DNA of 36,964 nucleotides. Source: Prevotella sp. (lineage in GTDB: Bacteria; Bacteroidota; Bacteroidia; Bacteroidales; Bacteroidaceae). The notes under the pieces are model-generated. The model made no database searches, was not told where the DNA came from, and saw only the letters and a program-made list of their open reading frames with translations. Below are positions 1 through 7,151 of this stretch, one piece after another (position 1 is the first letter of the stretch; each line of letters begins with the position of its first letter). Made by a program: the position numbers and the translations under genes. Location: positions 1-36,964 of the forward strand of contig JAFPZD010000127.1 of assembly GCA_017417465.1 (NCBI GenBank), given 5' to 3'.

Positions 1-2
1 CC

Positions 3-296
3 TATTGGATTGTATCCGTCACCAAGTATCGCCTGAAACTAAAGGAGTACCCCAACGTACGTTGGGACGAAATCATGCGCATCGCACAGAGCCAGGTCGT
101 TGTTACGGCTGAGATGAACACTGAGGATGGAGGCAAGGTCTCCGTGCGTCAGAGTACGGAGGCAGAGGAAGAACTGGCCAAAATATACAGTTTGCTGGAG
201 ATCAGACCCAATACGATAGGAAAAGTAAAATCGCAGGTACACCCAAAAGCACCTCCCAAAAAAAATCCACCTCCTGAAAATCAGGGAGATAAGTAG
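3..296 (+). CDS. Probable IS transposase, C-terminal fragment (5' end outside window)
   Basis: The frame is open from the first base, so only the last ~97 residues are present. The segment begins YWIVSVTKYRLK, continues with a WDEIMRIAQSQ stretch, then VSVRQSTEAEEELAKIYSLL, and ends in a Lys/Pro-rich tail. From memory this pattern (a 'YxIVxxxxYRLK' helix, then 'EIMRIxxTQ', then 'SEPxxxxxxIYxxL', then a basic tail) matches the extreme C-terminus of IS4/IS1634-type DDE transposases in Bacteroidota. The catalytic residues lie upstream of the window, so this is recognition of an end fragment only. An ATG at 75 could be taken for a start but is internal. The stop overlaps a minus-strand signal-peptide fragment at 281-412, consistent with insertion into that gene. 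If it is not a transposase it is an unrecognised protein. Confidence 0.5.
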   Translation, partial: YWIVSVTKYRLKLKEYPNVRWDEIMRIAQSQVVVTAEMNTEDGGKVSVRQSTEAEEELAKIYSLLEIRPNTIGKVKSQVHPKAPPKKNPPPENQGDK

Positions 297-412
297 CCTT
301 TAGCTGCAATGTGGGTTAAGTTGTAGTAGATGCCGTCAATCTCCACAGTGACTGCGTTGGCTGCCAATGGAGCGAGCAGCATTGCGATTAACAGTATTTG
401 CTTCTTCATCAT
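281..412 (-). pseudogene. Truncated 5' end of a BspA-like secreted surface protein
   Basis: On the minus strand an ATG-ATG pair at 412/409 opens a 43-codon frame that begins MMKKQILLIAMLLAPLAANA, a clean signal peptide. It then reads VTVEIDGIYYNL, the way many Prevotella BspA/leucine-rich-repeat surface proteins begin after the signal peptide. It ends at a TGA (281-283) after a few unrelated residues. The last ~15 bases overlap the 3' end of the probable transposase, so the rest of the gene has probably been displaced by that element. A Bacteroidota -7 box lies about 27 bases upstream of the start. Too short to be functional as a surface protein; whether the 43-residue product is made is unknown. 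Confidence 0.6.
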
Positions 413-438
413 CGTTTTGTTGTTTTACTTTTTCGGTG

Positions 439-446
439 CAAAGTTA
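439..446 (-). promoter_or_regulatory. Bacteroidota -7 box (TAACTTTG) for the truncated surface-protein gene
   Basis: TAACTTTG on the minus strand matches the TAnnTTTG -7 consensus of the Bacteroidota housekeeping sigma factor. It lies 27-30 bases upstream of the ATG pair at 412/409. I see no TTTG at the expected -33 distance. It supports the view that the fragment is the true 5' end of a gene rather than a chance ORF. Confidence 0.5.
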
Positions 447-567
447 CGAAAAAGTGGGGGAAAATGCGCGTTTGGGGTGAATAAATATGTTTTTTTTGCT
501 TTCAGCGATGAAAAATGAGGCGTTTAGGCGGGAAATTGGAAAAAAAGGAGTAAATTTGGGGCCGGAG

Positions 568-692
568 AGGAGTTAAGGGGAGTTAGGGGGGAGTTAAAGG
601 GGAGTTAAAGGGACGATAGTTGAAGAGGAGTGTTGGGAGTTAGGGGGAGTTAAGGGACGACAGTTTGGGGAGTCAAGGAGAGTTGGGAGGGG
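568..692 (+). repeat. GGGGAGTTA-type decamer array upstream of the methyltransferase
   Basis: This stretch is a degenerate run of AAGGGGAGTT / GGGGGAGTTA units with interspersed GGGACGATAGTT words. The same units occur in inverted orientation at 25734-25865 and in a shorter AGAAGGAGTT form at 2278-2307. The G-runs (several GGGG tracts separated by 5-8 bases) are dense enough for a G-quadruplex on the plus strand. The block occupies most of the spacer before the methyltransferase gene. I see no ORF in it. Confidence 0.8.
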
Positions 693-717
693 CTATGACC
701 ATATAAAAAAACGGAGA

Positions 718-1440
718 ATGAGAAAGATGAATAGTAAGATGGACCCGATGGGCAGGGCTATTGCCGACTACTACCAGAGGGGTGTGGCTGAGAGGCTCAG
801 GGTGTTCTCACCAATGTTTGAGGACGACGAGATACCCCTGCCACTGCTTTTCCGCCAGTATGAGGAGATGCCTGCCATTGAGCGGAAGGCCCTTGACATG
901 GCCAGGGGCAGGACACTTGACGTGGGTGCTGGCTCAGGGTGCCACTCCCTGGTGCTTCAGGAGCGTGGGCTGGATGTCATGGCTGTCGACATCTCCCCCC
1001 TGTCGGTTGAGACGATGCTGCAGCGTGGTGTGAGGAAGGTGGTGGAGCAGGATGTGTTCACGCTGGAGGGACAGTTCGACACCATCCTGATGCTGATGAA
1101 TGGCATTGGCATCGTGGGGAGGCTGTCACGGCTGCCTGCGTTCTTCAGGCTGCTGGACAGGATTCTGGCGCCTGGTGGTCAGCTGCTGTGTGACTCGTCG
1201 GACATCAGCTATGTGTTTGAGACGGTAGATGGGCTGGTAGAGCTGCCCGAGGACATGGACTACTATGGTGAGCACTGCTTCCAGATGCAGTACAAGGACA
1301 CTATCGGCGAGCCTTTCGACTGGCTCTACATCGATGCTGACACGCTCTGGAAGTGGGCTGCCAGGTATGGCTATGCTGTGGAGGTGGTGGCTGAGGGTGA
1401 GCACTACGACTATCTGGCAAGGATCACGCGGAGGGCGTAA
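718..1440 (+). CDS. Class I SAM-dependent methyltransferase
   Basis: A 240-residue protein whose residues ~61-85 read TLDVGAGSGCHSLVLQERG and then VMAVDIS, the glycine-rich motif I plus the acidic residue ending strand 2 of a Rossmann methyltransferase. A later FDTILMLMNGIGI segment is the motif around strand 4, and LAPGGQLLCDSSD is the post-motif strand 5. This establishes a SAM-binding class I fold; the substrate cannot be read from the sequence. The start at 718 is preceded by GGAG 4-7 bases upstream; ATGs at 727 and 739 are alternatives. The gene is followed after 37 bases by a secreted hydrolase on the same strand, probably one transcript. The upstream spacer is filled by the decamer array, and I find no convincing consensus promoter there. 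Confidence 0.85.
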   Translation: MRKMNSKMDPMGRAIADYYQRGVAERLRVFSPMFEDDEIPLPLLFRQYEEMPAIERKALDMARGRTLDVGAGSGCHSLVLQERGLDVMAVDISPLSVETMLQRGVRKVVEQDVFTLEGQFDTILMLMNGIGIVGRLSRLPAFFRLLDRILAPGGQLLCDSSDISYVFETVDGLVELPEDMDYYGEHCFQMQYKDTIGEPFDWLYIDADTLWKWAARYGYAVEVVAEGEHYDYLARITRRA

Positions 1441-1477
1441 GTAGGGTGAAAAAACAACTAGAACAAAGCTATAGCGT

Positions 1478-2305
1478 ATGAAGAGACTAACGGTTATGGC
1501 CCTGGCTCTCGTGGTCACCATGGGACTGTGGGCGCAAGGCTACAAGCAAGTGAACGACATCAGCTACACCAGCAAGACGGATGACTATGCTCAGGAGCGG
1601 CTGAAGCTCGATGTGTACTACCCTGAAAACCAGCAGGCTGGTGAGGGGGACGACGTGCCTGTGGTGGTGTGGTTCCACGGTGGTGGGCTGGAAGCGGGCA
1701 ACAAGGAGATTCCCGCGAGGCTGAAGGAGAAAGGCTGGGTGGTGGTGGGTGCCAACTACCGGCTGCTGCCCAGGGTGACGGTGAAGGAGACGATTGATGA
1801 TGCTGCAGAGGCAGTGGCATGGGTGTTCAGGAACTGTGGTAGGTTTGGCGGCAACCCGAGGAAGGTGGTGGTCACTGGGCACTCGGCTGGTGGCTACCTC
1901 GCCATGATGCTCTGCCTGAACAAGGCGTGGCTGGGGGCCTACGGCGTGGATGCTGACTCGGTGTGGCTCTATGTGCCGTTCAGTGGGCAGGCCATCACGC
2001 ACTATAACGTCCGAAAGATGCAGGGCATCAAGCCACTACAGCCTACCATCGACGAGTATGCCCCACTCTACTGGGTGCGCCCTGACTGTCCACCGCTGGT
2101 GCTGATCTGTGGGGACCGTGAGCTGGAGCTCTATGGCCGCTACGATGAGAACCAGTATCTGGCCAGGATGATGAAGCTGGCAGGCCATCAGCACACTTAC
2201 CTCTATGAGCTGGATGGCCATGGGCACGTGGAGATGGTGGAGCCGGGGTTCCATATTCTGGAGAGGTTTATACGGAAGGAGTTAGAAGGAGTTAGAAGGA
2301 GTTAG
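1478..2305 (+). CDS. Secreted alpha/beta hydrolase (esterase/lipase-like)
   Basis: A 275-residue protein with an N-terminal signal peptide (MKRLTVMALALVVTMGLWAQ, cleavage near residue 20). VVWFHGGGLEAGNKE carries the HGGG oxyanion-hole motif of the hormone-sensitive-lipase/feruloyl-esterase-like group. VTGHSAGGYLAMM carries the GxSxG nucleophile elbow. CGDRELELYGR and DGHGHVEM supply the probable catalytic Asp and His. It therefore should be an exported or periplasmic carboxylesterase; the substrate (acetyl, feruloyl or lipid ester) is not determinable. The C-terminus is odd: the last codons and the stop itself fall in a decamer repeat (AGAAGGAGTT units at 2278-2307), so the tail ELEGVRRS is repeat-encoded. 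It probably forms a two-gene unit with the methyltransferase. Confidence 0.85.
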   Translation: MKRLTVMALALVVTMGLWAQGYKQVNDISYTSKTDDYAQERLKLDVYYPENQQAGEGDDVPVVVWFHGGGLEAGNKEIPARLKEKGWVVVGANYRLLPRVTVKETIDDAAEAVAWVFRNCGRFGGNPRKVVVTGHSAGGYLAMMLCLNKAWLGAYGVDADSVWLYVPFSGQAITHYNVRKMQGIKPLQPTIDEYAPLYWVRPDCPPLVLICGDRELELYGRYDENQYLARMMKLAGHQHTYLYELDGHGHVEMVEPGFHILERFIRKELEGVRRS

Positions 2306-2307
2306 AA
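2278..2307 (+). repeat. Three-unit GGAGTTAGAA repeat overlapping the hydrolase stop
   Basis: Three exact 10-bp units (2278-2287, 2288-2297, 2298-2307) run through the last codons of the hydrolase. The TAG stop at 2303-2305 lies inside the third unit. The motif is a variant of the array at 568-692, and a GTCGATAGTT word follows directly, as in the other arrays. Confidence 0.8.
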
Positions 2308-2383
2308 GTCGATAGTTTTTTGGGGGGGAGTTCTTGCGTCCCTTTGGTAGCAAGCGAGCAGAGCTCGAGCGAAGGGGAGTAAG

Positions 2384-2431
2384 TACGGAGGTACGGGGGT
2401 ACGGGGGTACGAGGGTACGAGGGTACGAGGA
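2384..2431 (+). repeat. 8-bp tandem repeat (TACGGGGG/TACGAGGG)
   Basis: Six head-to-tail 8-bp units, TACGGAGG then TACGGGGG twice, TACGAGGG twice, and TACGAGGA. It is a simple-sequence array in the non-coding region after the hydrolase. Confidence 0.8.
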
Positions 2432-2472
2432 TAGTTCTGCCTTTTTCAGGGGGGACGGAGGGATTCTTTTCT

Positions 2473-2690
2473 CACACAGAGACACGGAGAGCACAGAGGC
2501 TGCGCATACATGGGGGTGAATAACTCTGTGTTCTCTGTGACTCCGTGTGAGAATATTTTTTTCCACACAGAGACACGGAGAGCACAGAGGCTGCGCATAC
2601 ATGGGGGTGAATAACTCTGTGTTCTCTGTGACTCCGTGTGAGAATTTTTTTCCACACAGAGACACGGAGGGCACAGAGGCTGCGCATTGT
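2473..2690 (+). repeat. ~90-bp palindromic repeat, two full copies and one partial
   Basis: Copies begin at 2473, 2564 and 2653. Each opens with CACACAGAGACACGGAG and, in the two complete copies, closes with GTGACTCCGTGTGAGAA. The two 26-base arms are inverted repeats matching at about 22 positions, so each full unit can fold into a long imperfect hairpin, followed by a T-run. The third copy stops after the left arm and TGCGCAT. Similar 'cacagagacacggag' intergenic words are common in many bacterial genomes. The overlapping ORFs on either strand are products of the repeat and show no protein family. Confidence 0.85.
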
Positions 2691-2730
2691 TATTTGGCGG
2701 TGTTGAGATAGACGGCGTGCTACCAATGGG

Positions 2731-2880
2731 GTTGTTGCGGATGGGCGCTTGCGCCCAGGATGTTGTCCTTGTTTTTTTCGCTGGTTAATAAGTTGTTCAG
2801 GTTGTGTGGGTTGTCTTAAAAAATAAAAAGGCACACTGGCCCTAAGGGGCCATCGGGCTGGCACAGGGCCTGCCCCTACA
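2731..2880 (+). repeat. Composite dispersed repeat, copy A
   Basis: The element has a left module (2731-2766) around the hairpin GGGCGCTTGCGCCC, about 68 bases of T/G-rich linker, and a right module (2834-2880) with CACTGGCCCTAAGGGGCC and GGGCCTGCCCCTACA. The same two modules, in the same relative order and with a linker of about 60 bases of different sequence, occur inverted at 35391-35532. Conserved ends with an unconserved middle suggest a structured or mobile unit rather than chance. No ORF with a recognisable family is present. Confidence 0.8.
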
Positions 2881-2957
2881 CTGGCGGCATCGCCTGGCAC
2901 CTGACACTGGACCGTGTAAAACCGTGTAGAACCGTGGCAGAATGGCCTGGCACCTGA

Positions 2958-3005
2958 CACTGGCCCTAAGGGGCCATCGGGCTGGCACAAAGGCCTGCCC
3001 CTACA
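2958..3005 (+). repeat. Composite dispersed repeat, right module only (copy B)
   Basis: A second copy of the right module lies 124 bases after the one in copy A, differing mainly at CACAAAGG versus CACAGGG. Both are followed by TACAYTGGCGG. The intervening DNA also contains a direct repeat, CCTGGCACCTGACACTGG, and a small ACCGTGTARA tandem. This looks like a local tandem duplication of the right half of the element. Confidence 0.75.
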
Positions 3006-3179
3006 TTGGCGGAGTTGCTTTGCGCGGAGAGTGACTCAGTGTCGCTGTGGTGAATTGAAGTTAGGAGGGAAAGGGGGGGAGAATGGGTGCTTTTCAGTGT
3101 GAATCGCGTTAGTAAACAGAAAAAACGAACAGAAGTGAGGGTACAATGGGGTTTCTGCGGAAAAGAATTGGGGAAAAAG

Positions 3180-3210
3180 TTTGTCAATTGAAAAAAAAAA
3201 GGTAACTTTG
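3180..3210 (+). promoter_or_regulatory. Consensus Bacteroidota promoter for psd-pssA
   Basis: TTTG at 3180-3183 and TAACTTTG at 3203-3210 are separated by exactly 19 bases, a full match to the -33/-7 consensus of the Bacteroidota primary sigma factor. The predicted start of transcription leaves about 20-25 bases before the psd ATG at 3239. Confidence 0.85.
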
Positions 3211-3238
3211 CACCCGATTTTGAACCTAAGCATCCATA

Positions 3239-3928
3239 ATGGGAGAAAGAATAAAGAAACTGAAGAAAATCAGAATACACCGCGAAGGCACCGATGAGCT
3301 GCTCTACAGCATGTTTGCCATCATTGCCATCGCGGTCATTTTGTGGCGTTGCTTTGACACGCCTATACCTTTTTTTGTGTTCGTGGGCGTGTTTGGTGTC
3401 CTTTGGTCACTGATGCTGAACTTCTATCGCTGTCCGATACGCTATTTCAATGGCAACACTGACAAGGTGGTGGTGGCACCTGCCGATGGCAAGGTTGTGG
3501 TGATCGAGGAGACTGAAGAGAATGACTACTTCCATGAGCGCCGGCTGCTGATCAGCATCTTCATGAGCCCGCTCAATGTGCATGCCAACTGGTTCCCTGT
3601 GGACGGGAAGGTGAAGTTCGTCAAGCACTTTGATGGTAACTACCACAAGGCTTGGCTGCCCAAGGCCAGTGAGGAGAACGAGCATTCGGACATTATGATC
3701 GACACCCCTGACGGTCAGGAGGTGCTGGTGAGGCAGATTGCAGGTGCCATGGCACGACGAATTGTGACCTATGCCAAGGACGACGAGGAGTGCTACATCG
3801 ACGAGCACCTGGGATTCATCAAGCTGGGCTCACGCGTGGATGTCTATCTGCCCCTTGGCACGCAGGTGTGTGTGAAGATGGGCCAGTCGACCACTGGTGA
3901 CCAGACTGTCATCGCCAAACTGGTATAA
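3239..3928 (+). CDS. psd: Phosphatidylserine decarboxylase
   Basis: A 229-residue member of the short PSD group. It converts phosphatidylserine to phosphatidylethanolamine at the inner membrane, using a pyruvoyl cofactor made by self-cleavage. Two hydrophobic segments lie at ~24-38 and ~43-60. Conserved motifs are APADGKV (80-86), [11 protein letters not shown] (108-118) with its His, and [21 protein letters not shown] places the expected Gly-Ser self-cleavage pair at G197-S198, so processing would leave a long beta chain and a ~32-residue alpha chain. Full-length PSDs of the E. coli type are ~320 residues; this shorter form is usual in Bacteroidota. pssA starts 21 bases downstream, so substrate synthesis and decarboxylation are co-expressed from the consensus promoter upstream. 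Confidence 0.93.
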   Translation: MGERIKKLKKIRIHREGTDELLYSMFAIIAIAVILWRCFDTPIPFFVFVGVFGVLWSLMLNFYRCPIRYFNGNTDKVVVAPADGKVVVIEETEENDYFHERRLLISIFMSPLNVHANWFPVDGKVKFVKHFDGNYHKAWLPKASEENEHSDIMIDTPDGQEVLVRQIAGAMARRIVTYAKDDEECYIDEHLGFIKLGSRVDVYLPLGTQVCVKMGQSTTGDQTVIAKLV

Positions 3929-3949
3929 ACTGACAACTGATTATCGACA

Positions 3950-4654
3950 ATGAAGAAGCATATCCCCAATACCATCACCTGCTGCAACCTGATCTGCGGA
4001 TGTATCGCCACCTTCTGGGCTTTCCAGGGCGACTACATGCTGGCACTGCTGTTCATCATCCTGGGTGCTGTCTTCGACTTCTTCGATGGTATGACAGCCC
4101 GTCTGCTGGGTGTCTCCTCACCTATTGGCAAGGAGCTGGACTCGCTGGCTGATGTGGTGACCTTTGGCTTTGCACCGTCGGCCATGCTGTTCAACTTCCT
4201 CTGCACCATCGTACCGTGTTCGATGGCCTATATCCCCTATCTGGCTTTCATCATGGCAGCCTTCTCAGCCCTGCGTTTGGCCAAGTTCAATCTTGACGAG
4301 CGGCAGGCCATGGGATTTATTGGACTGCCCACACCTGCTAATGCACTGTTCTGGGCATCACTGGCGGCTGGATGGCAGTGGAAGACGCTGTTTGAGCCCT
4401 ATCCGACGGCTCCTGCATGGGTAGCAGCCATTGTGCTGGCCATGATGCTGGTCAGCTGTTGGCTGCTGGTGAGCGAGGTTCCCATGTTTGCACTGAAGTT
4501 CAAGCACTGGGGCTGGAAGGGTAACGAGGTGAAATACTTGTTTCTGCTTACCTCAGCAGTGCTCATCGTGGTGCTTGGCACACTGGGCATTGCTGCCGTC
4601 ATTGCCTGGTACGTGCTGCTCTCACTGCTGACACAAAAACGCGCAAAAGCCTGA
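3950..4654 (+). CDS. pssA: CDP-diacylglycerol--serine O-phosphatidyltransferase
   Basis: A 234-residue integral membrane enzyme that makes phosphatidylserine from CDP-diacylglycerol and serine, the substrate of the upstream psd product. The CDP-alcohol phosphotransferase signature DG-x2-AR-x8-G-x3-D-x3-D is complete: D46, G47, A50, R51, G60, D64 and D68. Several hydrophobic helices surround it (e.g. ~28-43, ~75-105, ~145-168, ~185-228). Length is normal for the Bacillus-type (class II) PssA. The start at 3950 follows psd by 21 bases, and the stop precedes the DUF4834 gene by 4 bases, indicating tight coupling. Confidence 0.93.
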   Translation: MKKHIPNTITCCNLICGCIATFWAFQGDYMLALLFIILGAVFDFFDGMTARLLGVSSPIGKELDSLADVVTFGFAPSAMLFNFLCTIVPCSMAYIPYLAFIMAAFSALRLAKFNLDERQAMGFIGLPTPANALFWASLAAGWQWKTLFEPYPTAPAWVAAIVLAMMLVSCWLLVSEVPMFALKFKHWGWKGNEVKYLFLLTSAVLIVVLGTLGIAAVIAWYVLLSLLTQKRAKA

Positions 4655-4658
4655 GCCT

Positions 4659-4943
4659 ATGTCGTTCATCGTCGGTCTGCTGTTCTTCGGACTGTTCATC
4701 CTGCTGACTGTTTTGTTGTTTGTCATCGTGGTGGTGATGCGTGGCATCAACAGTGTACGCCGTTTCCTGCATCTGGACGGTGGCAACAAGTATGGGCAGG
4801 CATCATCGAACGGACAGACCACCTACCGACAGACTCACACGGCTGATGGCATCACCATCACTGACCACCGCTCACCAGAGGAAGCTAACAAAAAAATATT
4901 CGCCCCCGATGAAGGCGAATATGTGGAATACACTGAGCAGTAG
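4659..4943 (+). CDS. DUF4834 family small membrane protein
   Basis: A 94-residue protein with one strongly hydrophobic N-terminal helix (about residues 4-29) followed by a polar, probably cytoplasmic tail. The tail contains RRFLHLDGG, a TDHRSPEEANKKIF segment, and the acidic end EGEYVEYTEQ. This organisation is that of the Bacteroidota DUF4834 proteins, which often sit beside pssA and have no established function. It starts 4 bases after pssA and is the last gene of the operon. A symmetrical element at 4936-4963 overlaps its end. Confidence 0.75.
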   Translation: MSFIVGLLFFGLFILLTVLLFVIVVVMRGINSVRRFLHLDGGNKYGQASSNGQTTYRQTHTADGITITDHRSPEEANKKIFAPDEGEYVEYTEQ

Positions 4944-4963
4944 TACTTTGCAAAGTCACTGCT
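4936..4963. terminator. Inverted repeat between convergent genes
   Basis: AGCAGT-AGT-ACTTTG is mirrored by CAAAGT-C-ACTGCT, giving a near-perfect symmetrical hairpin exactly between the DUF4834 gene (+) and pyrH (-). There is no U-tract on either side, so it may be a weak bidirectional terminator, an mRNA 3'-end stabiliser or a protein-binding palindrome. Confidence 0.45.
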
Positions 4964-4973
4964 AAGTTCGAAG

Positions 4974-5681
4974 TCAGGGATGCACCAGCGTGCCGATGTC
5001 CTCACCCTCCATGACCTTGCGCAGGTTACCCACGATGTCCATGTTGAAGACGTAGATGGGCAGGTTGTTGTCCTGACACATACAGACGGCTGAGAGGTCC
5101 ATCACCTTCAAGCCACGGTTGAGCACCTCCTGATAGGTGATGTCGTGGAACTTTGTGGCCGTGGGGTCTTTCTCAGGGTCAGCAGTGTAGACACCATCCA
5201 CACGCGTGCCCTTCAGCATCACATCGGCCTCAATCTCCACACCACGCAGGCTGCTGCCTGTATCGGTGGTGAAATAGGGTGAGCCAGTGCCAGCTGAGAA
5301 GATGCAGACATAGCCCTGCTCCATGGCCTCAATGGCACGCCACTTGCTGTAGAACTCACCGACAGGCTCCATGCGGATGGCTGTCAGCACCTTGTTCTTG
5401 ACACCTACGGCATCGAGTGCTGAGCTGATAGCCAGAGAGTTGATGACGGTGGCCATCATACCCATCTGGTCGCCCTTCACACGGTCGAAGCCTTTCTGGG
5501 CACCACTCAGGCCACGGAAGATGTTGCCACCACCAATGACGATGCCTATCTCGACACCCATGTCATGAACGTCCTTGATCTGGCGGGCATAGTCACCCAG
5601 CCGCTCAGGGTCTATCCCGTAGCCCTGCTTTCCCATCAGGCTCTCGCCCGATAACTTCAGAAGAATTCTTTTAAATCTCAT
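4974..5681 (-). CDS. pyrH: UMP kinase
   Basis: A 235-residue bacterial UMP kinase of the amino-acid-kinase fold, phosphorylating UMP to UDP with ATP in pyrimidine synthesis. Visible motifs are KLSGESLMG at the N-terminus (ATP site), IGIVIGGGNIFRG, DQMGMMATVINSLA, and STDTGSSLRGVEIEAD with MLKGTRVDGVYTADP (nucleotide site and hexamer region). Length is the family standard. It is alone on this strand, with birA upstream after 54 bases; co-transcription is possible. Confidence 0.95.
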   Translation of the reverse strand: MRFKRILLKLSGESLMGKQGYGIDPERLGDYARQIKDVHDMGVEIGIVIGGGNIFRGLSGAQKGFDRVKGDQMGMMATVINSLAISSALDAVGVKNKVLTAIRMEPVGEFYSKWRAIEAMEQGYVCIFSAGTGSPYFTTDTGSSLRGVEIEADVMLKGTRVDGVYTADPEKDPTATKFHDITYQEVLNRGLKVMDLSAVCMCQDNNLPIYVFNMDIVGNLRKVMEGEDIGTLVHP

Positions 5682-5735
5682 AGTCGCTTGGTTATTTGGT
5701 TCCTAATTGTTGTTATAGTGTGCTAAGATTCATCG

Positions 5736-6452
5736 TCAAATGACGAAGCTCACCTCCTTGAAGGCATAGCGTCGGTAGGCACCTTCACGGTCGCGTAACA
5801 CCAAGTGGCCATCGTCCTCAACAGTCACCAGCTCTGCCTCAAACGTGCCATGGCCATCACGATAGCAATGCCATCCCTCACGTCGGTAGAGCAGGTGCCT
5901 GTAGCGCTCAGCATCGACATCAAGTGTAAAAGCCTCAAGCACTTTCAGCAACAGCGTCTCCCTGTCAGTTGCCTGTCCAATGATCTGTCGCAAGGAGACA
6001 GGGTTGGGTGCATCACTGAGGAAGACCTCTTGGTTGACATTCAGTCCCACACCGATGATGCAGTCGCGAATCTGCGACCCACTCAGCTGACATTCTATCA
6101 GGATGCCACACAGCTTGCGGTCTGCCCAGTAGATGTCGTTGGGCCACTTGATGCTCAGGCATTCATGGTCTTGCGCGCGAACCTTATTCATATAGGGAGT
6201 CAGTGCATCGACGATAGCCAGCGAGGCTGCCATTGAAATGCGGAACTGCCTGGTGGCAGGCACTGCAGTAGGGTGTGTCAGCATGGAGAACAGCAGGTTC
6301 CTGCCACGCTCCGACTCCCATGTGTTGGTGCCACAGCCACGGCCTGCCGTCTGGAAGTCAGTCCACACAGCCATGTCACCCTCCTCAGCATGCTCACGCA
6401 GCCACTGATTGGTAGAGGCGGTCTCGTCGATATGAATGACCTTGAACTCCAT
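5736..6452 (-). CDS. birA: Biotin--[acetyl-CoA-carboxylase] ligase
   Basis: A 238-residue protein that activates biotin to biotinyl-AMP and transfers it to the lysine of biotin carboxyl carrier domains. Motifs are ETASTNQWLRE at the N-terminus, QTAGRGCGTNTWES (35-47, biotin/adenylate loop), and SIKWPNDIYW around K102 (catalytic lysine). LCGILIECQ and IIGVGLNVNQ follow. There is no N-terminal winged-helix domain, so it is the monofunctional class and not a repressor. The start codon lies 8 bases downstream of the stop of the FAH-family gene, suggesting one transcript. Confidence 0.92.
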   Translation of the reverse strand: MEFKVIHIDETASTNQWLREHAEEGDMAVWTDFQTAGRGCGTNTWESERGRNLLFSMLTHPTAVPATRQFRISMAASLAIVDALTPYMNKVRAQDHECLSIKWPNDIYWADRKLCGILIECQLSGSQIRDCIIGVGLNVNQEVFLSDAPNPVSLRQIIGQATDRETLLLKVLEAFTLDVDAERYRHLLYRREGWHCYRDGHGTFEAELVTVEDDGHLVLRDREGAYRRYAFKEVSFVI

Positions 6453-6460
6453 TCGTTTTG

Positions 6461-7114
6461 TTAGCGGCAGTAGAAGTCCAGCACCTTACGTCCCTCAAGA
6501 TAGCCCTGCAGGTGGTCGCCAATCTTCACAGGCCCTACGCCCGCTGGAGTTCCTGTGTAAAGCAGGTCACCCGTGCGGAGGGTAAAGAACCGTGAGATGT
6601 AGCTGATAAGACGATCCACTGAGTAAATCATGTCGGCAGAACAGCCACGCTGCACAGTCTGTTCGTTCAGGTCGAGGTGGAAATGCAAGTTCTCCATATC
6701 GACCATGTTGCCATTCATCTCTGGCTTCTCCTCTCTCCTGTCGCCCCTGATAGCCACCCATTCGCCAATGACAGCACTGCCATCAAAGCCCTTGCAGATG
6801 GCCCAGGGCAGACCTTTCGACTTGGCCTGCTGCTGCATGTCACGGGCAGTGAAGTCGATGCCCACAGTGACAGCATCGTAGTAGCGATAGGCAAAGCGCT
6901 CAGGAATGCTCTTACCTAACCGGCAGATGCGTACCACAAGCTCTGCCTCATAGTCGACGCGCTCTGTCCAGTCGGGCACAAAGAATGGCTTTCCCTGATT
7001 CAGCAGTGCCGAGTCGGCCTTGGTGAATATCACGGGCTCCTCAACATGGAAGTCCATGCGCTTCATCTCTTCATTGTGGCTGGCATAGTTCATGCCCACT
7101 GCAAATATCTTCAT
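6461..7114 (-). CDS. Fumarylacetoacetate hydrolase family protein
   Basis: A 217-residue single-domain FAH-superfamily protein. This family includes acylpyruvases, oxaloacetate tautomerase/decarboxylase and other enzymes acting on small beta-keto acids. The metal-binding acidic set is visible as VDYEAELVV (E56, E58) and GIDFTARD (D87). KGFDGSAVIGEW and TGTPAGVGPVKIGD are the other conserved blocks. The length fits the YcgM/FAHD1-like group, so acylpyruvate hydrolase or oxaloacetate decarboxylase activity is a reasonable but unproven guess. It is first in a probable FAH-birA(-pyrH) unit, with a -7 box at 7144-7151. Confidence 0.85.
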   Translation of the reverse strand: MKIFAVGMNYASHNEEMKRMDFHVEEPVIFTKADSALLNQGKPFFVPDWTERVDYEAELVVRICRLGKSIPERFAYRYYDAVTVGIDFTARDMQQQAKSKGLPWAICKGFDGSAVIGEWVAIRGDRREEKPEMNGNMVDMENLHFHLDLNEQTVQRGCSADMIYSVDRLISYISRFFTLRTGDLLYTGTPAGVGPVKIGDHLQGYLEGRKVLDFYCR

Positions 7115-7143
7115 GCGTTCTTCCTCTTTTAACTAATCGGTTG

Positions 7144-7151
7144 CAAAGATA
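7144..7151 (-). promoter_or_regulatory. -7 box (TATCTTTG) upstream of the FAH-family gene
   Basis: TATCTTTG on the minus strand fits TAnnTTTG and lies about 30 bases upstream of the ATG at 7114. No clear TTTG is found at the -33 position. Confidence 0.55.

Noticed and set aside
330-518. 62-aa plus-strand ORF
   Set aside because: It overlaps antisense to the signal-peptide fragment and its promoter; its hydrophobic run is the reverse reading of that promoter and leader.
2472-2990. 172-aa minus-strand ORF, and the other ORFs around it, in the repeat region
   Set aside because: The reading frame is created by the 90-bp palindromic repeat and the composite element; internal peptide repeats follow the DNA repeats exactly, and there is no start context or family.
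4945-4956. ACTTTGCAAAGT taken as an operator
   Set aside because: It is the core of a longer symmetrical element between convergent genes, better read as a 3'-end structure; no promoter is near.
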